Origin: an uncultured Opitutaceae bacterium
GTDB lineage: Bacteria > Verrucomicrobiota > Verrucomicrobiia > Opitutales > Opitutaceae
Direction: 5' to 3'
Assembly (NCBI GenBank): GCA_937958045.1
Contig: CALFXL010000047.1
Location: 1 to 61,464 of the forward strand
DNA length: 61,464 nt
Part shown: one piece after another, positions 35,254-43,889 of the stretch
How the letters are laid out: each line of letters opens with the position of its first letter
How positions within the stretch are numbered: the stretch's first letter is position 1
Notes under the pieces: generated by a model
The model's database searches: none
What the model was told of the DNA's origin: nothing
What the model saw: the letters and a program-made list of their open reading frames with translations, nothing else
Made by a program: the position numbers and the translations under genes

Positions 35254-35742
35254 ATGCGTCACTGCATCTATCCAGGGACCTTCGATCCCATCACGTACGG
35301 GCACCTCGATGTGCTCGGCCGTGCCTCCAAGCTTTTTGACCGAGTCACGTTGGCGGTCGCGCATAATCAAGGCAAAGGTCCGCTGTTTTCCGCCGAGGAA
35401 CGGGTCGAGATGATCCGCCCCAACATCGAAAAATTTCCCAACGTCAGGATCACGACGTTTGGCGGTTTGCTCGTGGATTTCGCCGTCGAGCAAGGCGCGG
35501 TCGCCATCATCCGCGGATTGCGCGCGCTCTCGGACTTCGAGTTCGAGTTCAACATGGCGCTCATGAATCGCCACCTGAAGCCGTCGATCGAAACGATCTT
35601 CGTCATGCCCAACGAGACCTACAGCTACACCAGCTCCAATCTCGTGAAACAAGTGGCCCGCTACGGCGGCGATGTCTCGCACTTCGTGCCGCACAATGTG
35701 GCGGCTGCGCTGAAGGCGGCGTTTCAGAAAAAGTCCAGCTGA
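35254..35742 (+). CDS. coaD: Phosphopantetheine adenylyltransferase
   Basis: 162 residues from ATG 35254. The nucleotidyltransferase motif GTFDPITYGH is at 8-17. IIRGLRALSDFEFEFNMALMN and the late YSYTSSNLVKQVA match the CoaD family. It adenylates 4'-phosphopantetheine to dephospho-CoA, the penultimate step of coenzyme A synthesis in the cytoplasm. It heads a closely packed rightward run: ogt begins 13 bases later, then cdd, secG, a LolA-like gene and yqeY, which suggests one transcript. Confidence 0.95.
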   Translation: MRHCIYPGTFDPITYGHLDVLGRASKLFDRVTLAVAHNQGKGPLFSAEERVEMIRPNIEKFPNVRITTFGGLLVDFAVEQGAVAIIRGLRALSDFEFEFNMALMNRHLKPSIETIFVMPNETYSYTSSNLVKQVARYGGDVSHFVPHNVAAALKAAFQKKSS

Positions 35743-35755
35743 CGCGATTTCGCCG

Positions 35756-36250
35756 ATGCCCGCGCTCACGTTTTCAACCACCTGGGGCGCTTGCCGATTA
35801 GCGTGGTCGGACGCCGGCGTGACGGGATTTTCGCCGCCGATCGAATCCGAAACCGCGCGGGAATCGACCGACGACGAAAGCCCGCCCGCGTGGGTGCTCG
35901 ATTTGAGCGCGCGCATCCGGGCGCACCTCGACGGCGTGTATCAGGATTTTGGAGACGTGCGGTACGACTTCGCACGCGTGACTCCGTTTCAACAAGACGT
36001 GTATCGCGCCGCGTTGCGCGTGCCGCCGGGACAAGTGCGTACCTACGGATGGCTGGCGCAGGCCCTCGGTCGCGATCGCGGAGCGAGTCGTGCGATCGGC
36101 GGAGCGCTCGGACGCAATCCCTGGCCGCTGCTCGTCCCGTGTCATCGCTTTGTCGGCGCGGATGGACGCATGACCGGTTTTTCGGCGCCGGGCGGCATCG
36201 AGGCCAAGCGAAGGCTCCTTGCGCTCGAAGGGGCGGAGCTGGCACTTTGA
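35756..36250 (+). CDS. ogt: Methylated-DNA-protein cysteine methyltransferase (copy 1)
   Basis: 164 residues from ATG 35756. The active-site motif is LLVPCHRFVGADGRMTGFSAPGG, with the acceptor Cys in PCHR. The preceding helix-turn-helix segment FQQDVYRAALRVPPGQVRTYGWLAQALG is typical of the family. It removes O6-alkyl groups from guanine in a suicide reaction. The stop codon overlaps the start of cdd (TGATG, 36248-36252), implying translational coupling. A second Ogt gene lies at 38549-39070 with the Ada-AlkA gene. Confidence 0.93.
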   Translation: MPALTFSTTWGACRLAWSDAGVTGFSPPIESETARESTDDESPPAWVLDLSARIRAHLDGVYQDFGDVRYDFARVTPFQQDVYRAALRVPPGQVRTYGWLAQALGRDRGASRAIGGALGRNPWPLLVPCHRFVGADGRMTGFSAPGGIEAKRRLLALEGAELAL

Positions 36251-36708
36251 TGTTCGCGATGAATCCGACTCCCGTGCAGTTGCGTCGATTGGAAGAAGCC
36301 GCGCGTGATGCGGCGAAGCATGCCTACGCGCCCTACAGCGGATTTACGGTCGGCGCCGCCGTGCTCACGGAGCACGGAAAAATCGTTACGGGCGCGAACG
36401 TGGAAAACGCGTCCTACGGACTCTGCAATTGCGCCGAGCGGACCGCGATTTTCACCGCGATCTCGCAAGGAGCGCGCGCGTTGCGCTGCGTCGTCGTTTA
36501 CACGCCCACAAAAAAGCCGACCGCTCCTTGCGGGGCCTGCCGGCAAGTGATCTCTGAATTTGGTCCCGCCGTGCGGATTATCTCGGTTTGCGATAGTGAT
36601 GCACGCGTGGAAACCACCGTGGCGGACCTGCTCCCGGGCGCCTTTGGCCCGCACAATCTTGCCGCTAAGCCGCGAAGCGTCCGTTCCGCCCGGGAACGGC
36701 GGCGTTGA
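36250..36708 (+). CDS. cdd: Cytidine deaminase
   Basis: 152 residues. ATG 36250 overlaps the ogt stop codon; ATG 36259 (MNPTPVQ) is an alternative. Zinc-site motifs are both present: NCAERTAIF with the catalytic Glu, and PCGACRQVISEF. It hydrolyses cytidine or deoxycytidine to the uridine form for pyrimidine salvage. The length and single-domain layout match the tetrameric class. The C-terminus has about 20 extra Arg-rich residues. Confidence 0.92.
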   Translation: MFAMNPTPVQLRRLEEAARDAAKHAYAPYSGFTVGAAVLTEHGKIVTGANVENASYGLCNCAERTAIFTAISQGARALRCVVVYTPTKKPTAPCGACRQVISEFGPAVRIISVCDSDARVETTVADLLPGAFGPHNLAAKPRSVRSARERRR

Positions 36709-36746
36709 CATCCCTTCGCCCGGCCTGCTCTGTTGGCCCCTTTCAA

Positions 36747-37124
36747 ATGGCTAACATCCTCATCAACATTTTCACGGTCGTCCTGATCCTGATCTCCGTT
36801 TTCCTCGTCCTGCTCGTTCTCATGCAGAAGGCGAAGAGCGACGGTGGTGTCGGTGCCGCCATGGGCGGCGGTATGGCGGAGGCCACCTTCGGCGCTGAAA
36901 CGGGTAACATCCTCACGGGCGCGACCATCAAGGCCACGATTGCTTTCTTCGTCCTCAGCTTCGGTCTCTACCTCGCTCAAATTTACCAGCACAAACACGG
37001 TGCAACGTCGGGCGACGAACTGCCCAGCTTCACCGCTCCCGCCGCGACTCCGGCCCCCGCGCTCGAATCCGCGCCGGCTCCTGAATCCGCCCCGGCCGCC
37101 GAGCCGACGCCGGCTCAGCCCTGA
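36747..37124 (+). CDS. secG: Preprotein translocase subunit SecG
   Basis: 125 residues from ATG 36747 (MANILINIFTVVLILISVFL). Two membrane helices flank the conserved cytoplasmic loop VLMQKAKSDGGVGAAMGGG...FGAETGNILT, which is diagnostic for SecG. The C-terminal roughly 40 residues are a Pro/Ala/Glu-rich extension (ALESAPAPESAPAAEPTPAQ), longer than in the classical protein and probably disordered. It is part of the SecYEG channel in the inner membrane. It lies 38 bases after cdd and 10 bases before the LolA-like gene. Confidence 0.95.
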   Translation: MANILINIFTVVLILISVFLVLLVLMQKAKSDGGVGAAMGGGMAEATFGAETGNILTGATIKATIAFFVLSFGLYLAQIYQHKHGATSGDELPSFTAPAATPAPALESAPAPESAPAAEPTPAQP

Positions 37125-37134
37125 GCGCGTGCTT

Positions 37135-38037
37135 ATGCGAGCGAAACGCTCGAAAATCTTTCCAAGGCAGACGGCCCGGGTCGTCTGCCTTCTCCTTTTA
37201 GGCGGGGTGTTACTGACGCCGCTGCACGCACAGCCGAAGCGTATTCGTCCGCAGACGCAGTATCTGCGCATCGGTCAGCCCGATCAGGAGGAAGGGCGTC
37301 AGATCTTGGAAGACTTCCGCCAGCGCGGCATTGAAGGCGATTATTATTGGGAGTTTGAACTCAGCGTACTTCCCCGTGAAGGCGGTGTGAGTAAACGCAT
37401 CCCCGGACGTCTCTGGGGCAGTCGCAACGACAAAGGCGCTGTTTCCCGCATTGTGCTCTGGCCGGGCGATCCCGCCGAGCGACGCATGATTGTGGAGATT
37501 GGTCCTCAAAGCGCGTGTTGGCTGTGGCGCGCGGATGATCCTTTAAATGAGGTTCGTCCGGTCACCGGCTCCGCGTGGTTTGAGCCGCTGGCCGACACGC
37601 ATGTGTCGCTGTTCGATCTGCAGATGCCGTTTATTCATTGGACGGATTTTCAGTTCGAAGGCGTGGTGCGCCGCTCGAATCGTCCGGCTCACGTGTTTGT
37701 GTTTTATCCGCCCGCCGATCTCGCCGCGCAACAGCCGCAGCTGGCCGGCGTGCGTGTGTATCTGGACACCGCTTACCACGCGCTCGTGCAGTTCGAGCTC
37801 ATCGGCGCCGACGACAAGCCGCTGAAGACGCTGCGTCTCGGCAGCTTCATCCAAGTCGACAACCGCTGGATCGTGAAAGAAGGCGATTTCCGCGACGACA
37901 CCACGCGCGACAAAACGCGTTTCGAAGTCACCGCCGCCGCGATGGGGCTGCAGCTCTCGCCGTCGTTGTTCGAAGCCGAAACTTTGAAGAAAGCTCAGCC
38001 GGCGCCGGCGCAGGGACTGCGTTCGTTCGCCCGTTGA
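37135..38037 (+). CDS. LolA-like outer-membrane lipoprotein-sorting family protein
   Basis: 300 residues from ATG 37135, with a twin-Lys/Arg N-terminus and a signal peptide ending near LTPLHAQ. The body is beta-rich, with the layout of the extended LolA-type family: an early RQILEDFRQRGIEGDYYWEFELSV strand region, DLQMPFIHWTDFQFEGV in the middle and DNRWIVKEGDFRDDTTRDKTRFEV near the end. Such proteins are periplasmic and have a hydrophobic cavity for lipids. Substrate and partners are unknown, and assignment to the family is by pattern, not by a unique motif. It sits between secG and yqeY on the same strand. Confidence 0.7.
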   Translation: MRAKRSKIFPRQTARVVCLLLLGGVLLTPLHAQPKRIRPQTQYLRIGQPDQEEGRQILEDFRQRGIEGDYYWEFELSVLPREGGVSKRIPGRLWGSRNDKGAVSRIVLWPGDPAERRMIVEIGPQSACWLWRADDPLNEVRPVTGSAWFEPLADTHVSLFDLQMPFIHWTDFQFEGVVRRSNRPAHVFVFYPPADLAAQQPQLAGVRVYLDTAYHALVQFELIGADDKPLKTLRLGSFIQVDNRWIVKEGDFRDDTTRDKTRFEVTAAAMGLQLSPSLFEAETLKKAQPAPAQGLRSFAR

Positions 38038-38068
38038 CCCTCGCGCCCGTCGCGAGCACTTTCGCGTC

Positions 38069-38518
38069 ATGGCTACTCTCTACGAAACTCTCCGCGCCGA
38101 TATCATCGCGGCGATGAAAGCCCGCGACGCCGTCACGACCACCGCCCTGCGCACGGCGGACGCCGCCATCAAGCGCGCTGAAATGGATACGGGTAAACCC
38201 ATCGACGACGCGCTCGTCATCGCGACCCTGCGCAAAGCCGTGAAGAACCTCAGCGACGCCAAAGAGGAATTTGCCAGAGGCGGACGCAACGACCTCGTCG
38301 CCGCCAACGAAAACGAGATTCGCATTCTCGAAAAATATCTCCCGCAGGCGCTGGACGCCGCGAAAGTGGAAGCGCTGGTCGATGCCGCCATTCGCGAGAG
38401 TGGCGCCGCTTCGAAGAAGGAAATGGGCAAAGTGATCGGTGTGCTGAAAAAGCATCCCGACGCCGGCCTCATCGACTTCGGCAGCGTCAGCAAGCTCGTT
38501 CAGGCGAAGCTGCCATAA
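38069..38518 (+). CDS. yqeY: GatB/YqeY domain protein
   Basis: 149 residues from ATG 38069. It matches the YqeY family along its length: LYETLRADIIAAMKARDAVTTTALRTADAAIKRAE at the start, ENEIRILEKYLPQALDAAKVEALVDAAI in the middle and KKEMGKVIGVLKKHPDAGLIDFGSVSKLV at the end. The domain also forms the C-terminal tRNA-contacting part of GatB, but the free-standing protein has no settled function. It closes the coaD-secG gene run and converges with the ogt gene downstream. Confidence 0.92.
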   Translation: MATLYETLRADIIAAMKARDAVTTTALRTADAAIKRAEMDTGKPIDDALVIATLRKAVKNLSDAKEEFARGGRNDLVAANENEIRILEKYLPQALDAAKVEALVDAAIRESGAASKKEMGKVIGVLKKHPDAGLIDFGSVSKLVQAKLP

Positions 38519-38548
38519 GCACGGCGATTCGTTTAATGGCCGGTGAAG

Positions 38549-39070
38549 TCAGCCGGCGCGTGCGCCTTCGAGCGCGAGCAGTTTTTGTTTAATCGCCTCG
38601 CCGAAAGCGAAGCCGGTGAGCGAGCCGTCGGCGCCGACGACGCGGTGGCACGGCACGATCACGCAGACAGGATTGGCGCCATTGGCGCGTCCAACCGCGC
38701 GCGCGGACGTGCCGAGCGTGCGTGCGATTTCTCCGTAGCTCCTTGTATCCCCAAAACGGATACGTTGCAGCTCGGCGCGCACCTCGGCCTGAAAAGGCGT
38801 TTCCGCCGGCGCGAGCTGCACGCGCCACGAAATAGCTTCGCCCGCGAAATATGCCCGTACTTGTTGTAACACCGAACGGATTTCCGCGCTCGTTTTCCGT
38901 TCGTCGGTGATCGCTTCCCACGAAGGATCAACGAAGGCGCGACGTTTCTTCAGCCGCGAAAGAACGGCGCGCGCATCGCCGAAGGCGGTGGCGAGAAGCG
39001 TTTCCTCGCGATCGAAAGCGAGCGTGAAGGGACCGAGCGACGTGGAAAGCGTGACGACGATATGACTCAT
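38549..39070 (-). CDS. ogt: Methylated-DNA-protein cysteine methyltransferase (copy 2)
   Basis: 173 residues from ATG 39070. Active-site motif CVIVPCHRVVGADGSLTGFAFG carries the acceptor Cys, and the upstream FQAEVRAELQRIRFGDTRSYGEIARTLG is the usual DNA-contacting segment. It reverses O6-methylguanine and O4-methylthymine damage. The start codon overlaps the Ada-AlkA stop by four bases, so it is coupled to that gene. Together they supply the domains of the adaptive response, with the methyltransferase split off from the regulator. Confidence 0.94.
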   Translation of the reverse strand: MSHIVVTLSTSLGPFTLAFDREETLLATAFGDARAVLSRLKKRRAFVDPSWEAITDERKTSAEIRSVLQQVRAYFAGEAISWRVQLAPAETPFQAEVRAELQRIRFGDTRSYGEIARTLGTSARAVGRANGANPVCVIVPCHRVVGADGSLTGFAFGEAIKQKLLALEGARAG

Positions 39071-40503
39071 GGGGAAGGCGTGTGAGCGAGTTGCCAGAGA
39101 TGCGCGGTGGCGAGGCTGCGATACGGTGAAAAGACATTCATGAGTTGGCGCGTGGCCTGAACGTCGGGACGCGTTTCGAGCGCGAACAACGTGTGCAATC
39201 CGGAAGTGAGCCCGGTGTCGCCGTAGGGCACACAGTCGGCGAAACCGAGCGAGCGCATCATGACGTAGTTGACAGACCACGGCCCGAGCCCGCGGATGGC
39301 GAGCAAGCTGCGTTCGGCGTGTGTCGCGGAGCGCGCGGAGAGTGAACGGAGATCGAGCGCTCCCTCCACGATGCGCCGCGAGAGTTCGATGAGATAGCTG
39401 GCCTTTTGCCGGGAAAATTGGAGCGGAAGTAGTTGCTCGGAGGAGAGTCGAGCGATGTCTGCGGGTGTTGGCAGCGCGAAGAGATTCTCGTCGAGCGGTG
39501 TGCCGGCGAGTTCGGTGAGTCGCCGCCGCAGAAGTCGCGCGAAGGGGAGGTTGATTTGCTGACCGATGATCGCCCAAAGCAATCCATCGAAGACCGATGG
39601 TTTTTGCACGATGCGCAACCCCTCGCGGCCTTTCACGAGCCGCGCAAACCCGAGTTTTCGGGCGAACCTTACAAATCCGCCCGTGTCCTGATCGAGCCCG
39701 AGCATGCCACAGACGATGGCGTGGACGACTACCGCCGCGGAACTCTGCGAAGCCTCGAACGACACCTCGACGGAGTCGACGTTGATAAAAAGCTGAAGTT
39801 TGACGGGCGAACCGTCCGCGAGACGTATCCCCGCGGTGAATACATCGCCCGCCAGGCGTTCGCTGATGCTCTGTGGGTCGCGAGCGAGCGCACGGCGAAG
39901 AAGATCGGCCGAATAGTCGTCGGGGAGCGCGAGGGTAAAGCTGCGCGAACCCGGCAGTGCGCGGAAGGCTGTCGGCGAGAGACCGGTGTCGTGGCGGAAG
40001 TGTTCGTGAAAAACCGAGAGCGAATCGAAGCCGGCGTTCGCGGCGACGGTGGCGAGTGGAAGATCGGTTTCGACGAGTTGTCGGCGTACGAGAGCAAGTC
40101 GCGCGCGCATCAACAAATCGGCGGGCGTTGTGTGGTAGTGTTGTCGGAACAACTCGAACAATCGCGTGGTGCCGAAACCGGAGCGCCGGACGATGGCTCG
40201 TGCATCGGCGAAGTTGGCCGGGTTGGCGCGGATCTCTCCGACAAGCGTTTCGATCGATTCGAGCATGGGATCCGCACCGCGGGCGAAATCATCGGGATGA
40301 CATTTTCGGCAGGGACGAAGACCCGCGGCACGAGCGGCTTCGCACGAGGGAAAAAAGCGGATGTTCTCGCGGAGCGGTTTGCGCGCCTTGCAGGAGGGCA
40401 GGCAATAGATGCCCGTAGTGAGAACGCCGAAAAAGAAGCGCCCGTTGAAGTCCGCATCGCTGGCGAGGACGCGATCGTACATGAATTTTTCGGACAGGCG
40501 CAT
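39067..40503 (-). CDS. Ada-type regulator fused to AlkA-type DNA glycosylase
   Basis: 478 residues from ATG 40503 (MRLSEKFMYDRVL); an upstream frame extension lacks homology. Domains in order: an Ada zinc domain with Cys34, Cys38, Cys65 and Cys68, where one Cys should accept methyl from phosphotriesters; an AraC-type helix-turn-helix region at about 95-190 (SGFGTTRLFELFRQHYHTTP, LATVAANAGFDSLSVFHEHF); and an AlkA-type HhH-GPD glycosylase domain with IIGQQINLPFARLL and GLGPWSVNYVMMRSLG. The catalytic Asp is probably in the YGDTGL segment. It senses alkylation and excises 3-methyladenine-type bases. The overlapping ogt gene completes the set. Confidence 0.93.
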   Translation of the reverse strand: MRLSEKFMYDRVLASDADFNGRFFFGVLTTGIYCLPSCKARKPLRENIRFFPSCEAARAAGLRPCRKCHPDDFARGADPMLESIETLVGEIRANPANFADARAIVRRSGFGTTRLFELFRQHYHTTPADLLMRARLALVRRQLVETDLPLATVAANAGFDSLSVFHEHFRHDTGLSPTAFRALPGSRSFTLALPDDYSADLLRRALARDPQSISERLAGDVFTAGIRLADGSPVKLQLFINVDSVEVSFEASQSSAAVVVHAIVCGMLGLDQDTGGFVRFARKLGFARLVKGREGLRIVQKPSVFDGLLWAIIGQQINLPFARLLRRRLTELAGTPLDENLFALPTPADIARLSSEQLLPLQFSRQKASYLIELSRRIVEGALDLRSLSARSATHAERSLLAIRGLGPWSVNYVMMRSLGFADCVPYGDTGLTSGLHTLFALETRPDVQATRQLMNVFSPYRSLATAHLWQLAHTPSP

Positions 40504-40576
40504 GGTGGGAAAATAGCACCGTCTGCCCGCGCCGTCGTCCGATAAATTTCGCGGCAATTTTTAGATGAGGAAAACT

Positions 40577-41386
40577 CTACAGATGAGGTTCGGGGCTTCC
40601 TTCGCGCTGTCGACGGAGTTCCCGCAGGCAGAGGTGACACGTGGCGGCGCCGGTGACGGTGGGGGTCAAAAGTCCGACCACGGGAATCGCGAGGATGCCG
40701 GCGAGGAGCGAGCCCATCGCGATCATGCGACCGCGCGCGGCGCGGATGACGATGCGTTGTTCTTGTCGGGTCGCGACGCCGTCGAGCGCTTCGTTCACGA
40801 GCGTGCGTACATTGAGATAACCGAAGAGAACAAACAGCAGCGCGACATTTACCACGGGCACGAGCAAGAAGGGCAGACCGAGCACCACCGCGACTGTGCT
40901 CGTCTTGGCGAAATTGGTGACGGTGGACAAAAGGCTGTACGGTGGATGCTGCGGGAAAGGCGGGTAATGACGCTCCACGACTTTGCGGATCGCCGGCATA
41001 AGCCAAAACTCCACCGCGATGCGCGCAGTCGCGTAGATGGCGGCCAGTATCAGCGCCACCAATACAATCCACGTGAGCGTCGTGAACACCGGCCCGAGCA
41101 ATGCCTGCCCGCCGTCGGCGAGCGAGACGCCCGTGATTTTTTCCCGCGCAGATGCCGGCAGCCAGCCGGGGAAGATGCGGAAGATTCCGAGGAAGACCCA
41201 CGCGGTGATGAACGCTGCGACCGCCTCCAGCACGCTCCACGCGAAGACGAGGATCAGCGTCCACAACATGACGGCGCCGACCCACAGCGCTACGGAAAAC
41301 GCGATGAGTTTCGGCGAAATGCCGTCGCGCAAACCGAGCGAAGCGCATGCGATGACATCGCTGAGTGCGGAGGAACGTGGAGCCAT
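40577..41386 (-). CDS. EI24 / CysZ-type integral membrane protein
   Basis: 269 residues from ATG 41386 (MAPRSSALSDVIACAS). Five or six hydrophobic helices are visible (KLIAFSVALWVGAVML, FTTLTWIVLVALILAAIY, TVAVVLGLPFLLVPVVN, SLLAGILAIPVVGLLTP). The YLNVRTLVNEALDG segment resembles the conserved region of EI24-domain proteins, which include CysZ. In E. coli CysZ moves sulfate, but this protein is not beside cysI and the transport role is not established here. It is divergent from the response regulator gene by 164 bases. Confidence 0.75.
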   Translation of the reverse strand: MAPRSSALSDVIACASLGLRDGISPKLIAFSVALWVGAVMLWTLILVFAWSVLEAVAAFITAWVFLGIFRIFPGWLPASAREKITGVSLADGGQALLGPVFTTLTWIVLVALILAAIYATARIAVEFWLMPAIRKVVERHYPPFPQHPPYSLLSTVTNFAKTSTVAVVLGLPFLLVPVVNVALLFVLFGYLNVRTLVNEALDGVATRQEQRIVIRAARGRMIAMGSLLAGILAIPVVGLLTPTVTGAATCHLCLRELRRQREGSPEPHL

Positions 41387-41550
41387 GGCGCAGTGTGGGC
41401 GGGGAGAACACCCCACGCCAAGTGCAACTTGTTCGTCCACTCGCGCCGCAGAGTAGCTATGAAAAGTTTCCTGTGTCTCTGACCGCGATAATCGCTCGCA
41501 GGAGTTGCGTCGCTTCGAGTGATATGGTTGTTGCTCCACCGTTTTTCTCC

Positions 41551-42315
41551 ATGGCCAAGATTCTGATCGCAGACGATTCTACCGTATGTCGCACGGTGCT
41601 CTCTATTTTGCTCACCAACCAAGGGCACGAAGTCGCCCAGGCGTCGGATGGGCGTGAAGCGTTGGCCAATCTGGAAAGGAACACCTTCGACATCGTCCTG
41701 CTCGATCACGACATGCCGCATGCGAGCGGCACCGAAGTGTTGAAACGCTTGCGCGAGCGTTCGCAGGTTCCGGCGATCATCGTATCAGGCACGGTTTCCC
41801 CTGAACTTTCGAAAGAATACCAAGCGCTCAAGGTCGCCGAGATCTATGGAAAGCCGGTCGATCCCAAGGTGCTTCGCGACAAAATCCAGCTGCTGCTCTC
41901 CGGCGATCAGTCGCCCAAGCGCGATGCCGATCTCGCGTTCGAGAAAGAAATCGCGCGCGTGAAAAACTTTCCCGCCACGCTCACGTTGCTGGGCAATCCG
42001 CGCAGTCCGTTTCGCGAGGTGCTCGCACGCATCGTGGGCGATGCTCCGCTGATCGAGATCCAGTTGCCGGAAGTCGGCGGCCGCGAATTGCTCGATCAAG
42101 TGCCGTCGGATCACGTGATCGTGATTCCTTCCGCGGCGGATTTGTCGGAGTCGGCGCAGGCGATCTTGCGCGATTATGTGGTGAAGCCCAAAGCGCGCGT
42201 GGTGCTGTGCGTCACGACTTCGATCGAGATGCTCGAAGATCTCGGCTTCAGCCAGGCGCTCCTGATGCGCTTCGGCACGCGCTGTCTGGAGATCCCGGAC
42301 AACATCACGGTTTGA
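41551..42315 (+). CDS. Response regulator with receiver domain and degenerate AAA+-like output domain
   Basis: 254 residues from ATG 41551 (MAKILIADDSTVCRTVLS). The receiver (1-120) has the acidic pair DD, phospho-acceptor Asp in VLLDHDMPHASG, the Thr/Ser switch VSGTV and Lys in YGKPVD. Residues about 130-254 follow the order of a sigma-54 activator ATPase in shrunken form. LTLLGNPRSPFREVLARI stands where Walker A should be but has no GK[ST]. DHVIVIPSAADLSESAQAIL stands at the Walker B/Q position, and RVVLCVTTSIEMLEDLGF with LLMRFGTRCLEIPD occupies the sensor end. ATP hydrolysis is therefore unlikely, and there is no DNA-binding domain. No kinase is adjacent. Confidence 0.85.
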   Translation: MAKILIADDSTVCRTVLSILLTNQGHEVAQASDGREALANLERNTFDIVLLDHDMPHASGTEVLKRLRERSQVPAIIVSGTVSPELSKEYQALKVAEIYGKPVDPKVLRDKIQLLLSGDQSPKRDADLAFEKEIARVKNFPATLTLLGNPRSPFREVLARIVGDAPLIEIQLPEVGGRELLDQVPSDHVIVIPSAADLSESAQAILRDYVVKPKARVVLCVTTSIEMLEDLGFSQALLMRFGTRCLEIPDNITV

Positions 42316-42326
42316 TTTGTCTAATA

Positions 42327-42356
42327 AAAAACGCGCCGATGTCCGGCGCGTTTTTT
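42327..42356. terminator. Bidirectional terminator between the response regulator gene and ffh
   Basis: AAAACGCGCCG and CGGCGCGTTTT form an 11-bp stem around a short ATGTC-type loop, with A on the left and T on the right. It can end both the rightward response regulator transcript and the leftward ffh transcript. Confidence 0.92.
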
Positions 42357-42390
42357 GTCGGTAAAGATAGGCCGTGTAGTGAAAAAAGCA

Positions 42391-43734
42391 CTACATGCCG
42401 GGGAAGCCGCCCTTGGCTTTCATGGCTTCCATCTGTCGCATCATCTTTTTAGCGCCGCCGCCTTTGAACATCTTCATCATCTGCTGCATTTGCTGGAACT
42501 GCTTCAGCAGTTGATTGACCTCGACGATCTTCACGCCGGCGCCGTCGGCGATGCGTTTGCGGCGGCTGCCATTGAGGATCTCGGGTTTGCGGCGTTCCTG
42601 GATGGTCATCGATTTGATGATGGCTTCGGTGCGGGCCATTTGCTTGTCCGCGCCTTCGGGCAGTTGCATGCCGCTCATGCCGGGCATCATGCCGAGGATG
42701 CTCTGCATGGAACCGAGTTTTTTCACCTGCTGCATCTGCGCGAGAAAGTCTTCGAGGTTGAACTCGGCCTTGCGGAGTTTCTCCGCCATTTTCTCGGCCT
42801 CTTTCTGATCGATGGTTTCCTGCGCGCGCTCAACGAGCGAAACGACGTCGCCCATGCCGAGGATGCGCGACGCGAGACGGTCGGGATGAAACGTGTCGAA
42901 GTCCGCCGTCTTTTCGCCGGTGCCGACAAATTTGATCGGGACGCCCGTGATCGATTTGATCGAGAGCGCCGCGCCGCCGCGTGCGTCGCCGTCCATCTTC
43001 GTGAGGATGAGACCGGTGAGTTGCAGCGCGTCGTTGAACGCTTTCGCGACGTTGACCGCCTCCTGACCGAGCGCGCCGTCGGCGACGAGAAATACTTCGT
43101 CGGGCTGCACACGCTCGCGGAGTTTGCGCACTTCCTCGATGAGATCGTGATCGATCTGGAGGCGGCCGGCGGTGTCGAAAATGATCGCGTCGGCGTTGGC
43201 CTCTTTTGCGGCGTTGAGCGCGGCGGTGCCGATCGCGGGGACGTCTTGCGAGTTTCGGTCCGCGTAGAAACCGAGCTCTTCTTGTTTCGCCAAAATCTCG
43301 AGCTGATCGATGGCGGCGGGGCGGTACACATCGCACGCGGCGACGAAAGGACGATAACCGCGTTTTTTGAGGAGCTTGCCGAGCTTGGCGGTCGAGGTGG
43401 TTTTGCCCGAGCCGTGCAAACCGACCATGAGGATTTTCAGCGGGCGCGCGGCGGAGAGGGCGGTGGTGCCTTCGCCGAGCAGGCGCACAAGTTCGTCGTG
43501 GATGATTTTGACGATCTGCTGGCCGGGCGTGACGCCTTTGAGGACTTCCTGGCCGACGCATTGCTCCTGCACGCGTTCAACGAATTCGCGGGCGACCTTA
43601 AAATGCACATCGGCGCCGAGCAGGGCGGAGCGCACTTCCTTGAGGGCTTCCGCCATGTTTTCTTCGGAAAGTTTTCCCACACCGCGGAGATTGCGGAGGG
43701 CGTTGCCGAGTTTTTCGGTGAGCGATTCGAACAT
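42391..43734 (-). CDS. ffh: Signal recognition particle protein
   Basis: 447 residues from ATG 43734 (MFESLTEKLGNALRNLRG), the standard Ffh N-terminus. The NG domain holds GLHGSGKTTSTAKLGKLL (P-loop), DVYRPAAIDQL, DTAGRLQID and TKMDGDARGGAALS. The C-terminal M domain is Met-rich (QMQQVKKLGSMQSILGMMPG, FQQMQQMMKMFKGGG). It binds signal peptides and 4.5S RNA to deliver ribosomes to the Sec translocon. Its termination is shared with the response regulator gene. It is divergent from purH over 155 bases. Confidence 0.97.
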   Translation of the reverse strand: MFESLTEKLGNALRNLRGVGKLSEENMAEALKEVRSALLGADVHFKVAREFVERVQEQCVGQEVLKGVTPGQQIVKIIHDELVRLLGEGTTALSAARPLKILMVGLHGSGKTTSTAKLGKLLKKRGYRPFVAACDVYRPAAIDQLEILAKQEELGFYADRNSQDVPAIGTAALNAAKEANADAIIFDTAGRLQIDHDLIEEVRKLRERVQPDEVFLVADGALGQEAVNVAKAFNDALQLTGLILTKMDGDARGGAALSIKSITGVPIKFVGTGEKTADFDTFHPDRLASRILGMGDVVSLVERAQETIDQKEAEKMAEKLRKAEFNLEDFLAQMQQVKKLGSMQSILGMMPGMSGMQLPEGADKQMARTEAIIKSMTIQERRKPEILNGSRRKRIADGAGVKIVEVNQLLKQFQQMQQMMKMFKGGGAKKMMRQMEAMKAKGGFPGM

Positions 43735-43889
43735 GGAACGCCCACCGATGCGCGAAACCGCGACGGTGGCAACGCCAGACTCGGCATCAGCGCGCGAATC
43801 GCGCATCCCGCGTGGGACGGTCATCCGGCGCGCCCGCCCAAAACGCTTGCCAGTGATTTTTGCGGGGCGCAAAAACGCCGCTTACGTCT

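Noticed and set aside
38519..38560. A GCCGG...CCGGC pairing as a terminator between yqeY and ogt
   Set aside because: The stem is only five pairs, overlaps the end of ogt and has no T run.
40577..41386. The EI24-type protein as a sulfate transporter partner of cysI
   Set aside because: It is 6.7 kb away on the other strand, and family resemblance alone does not establish sulfate transport.
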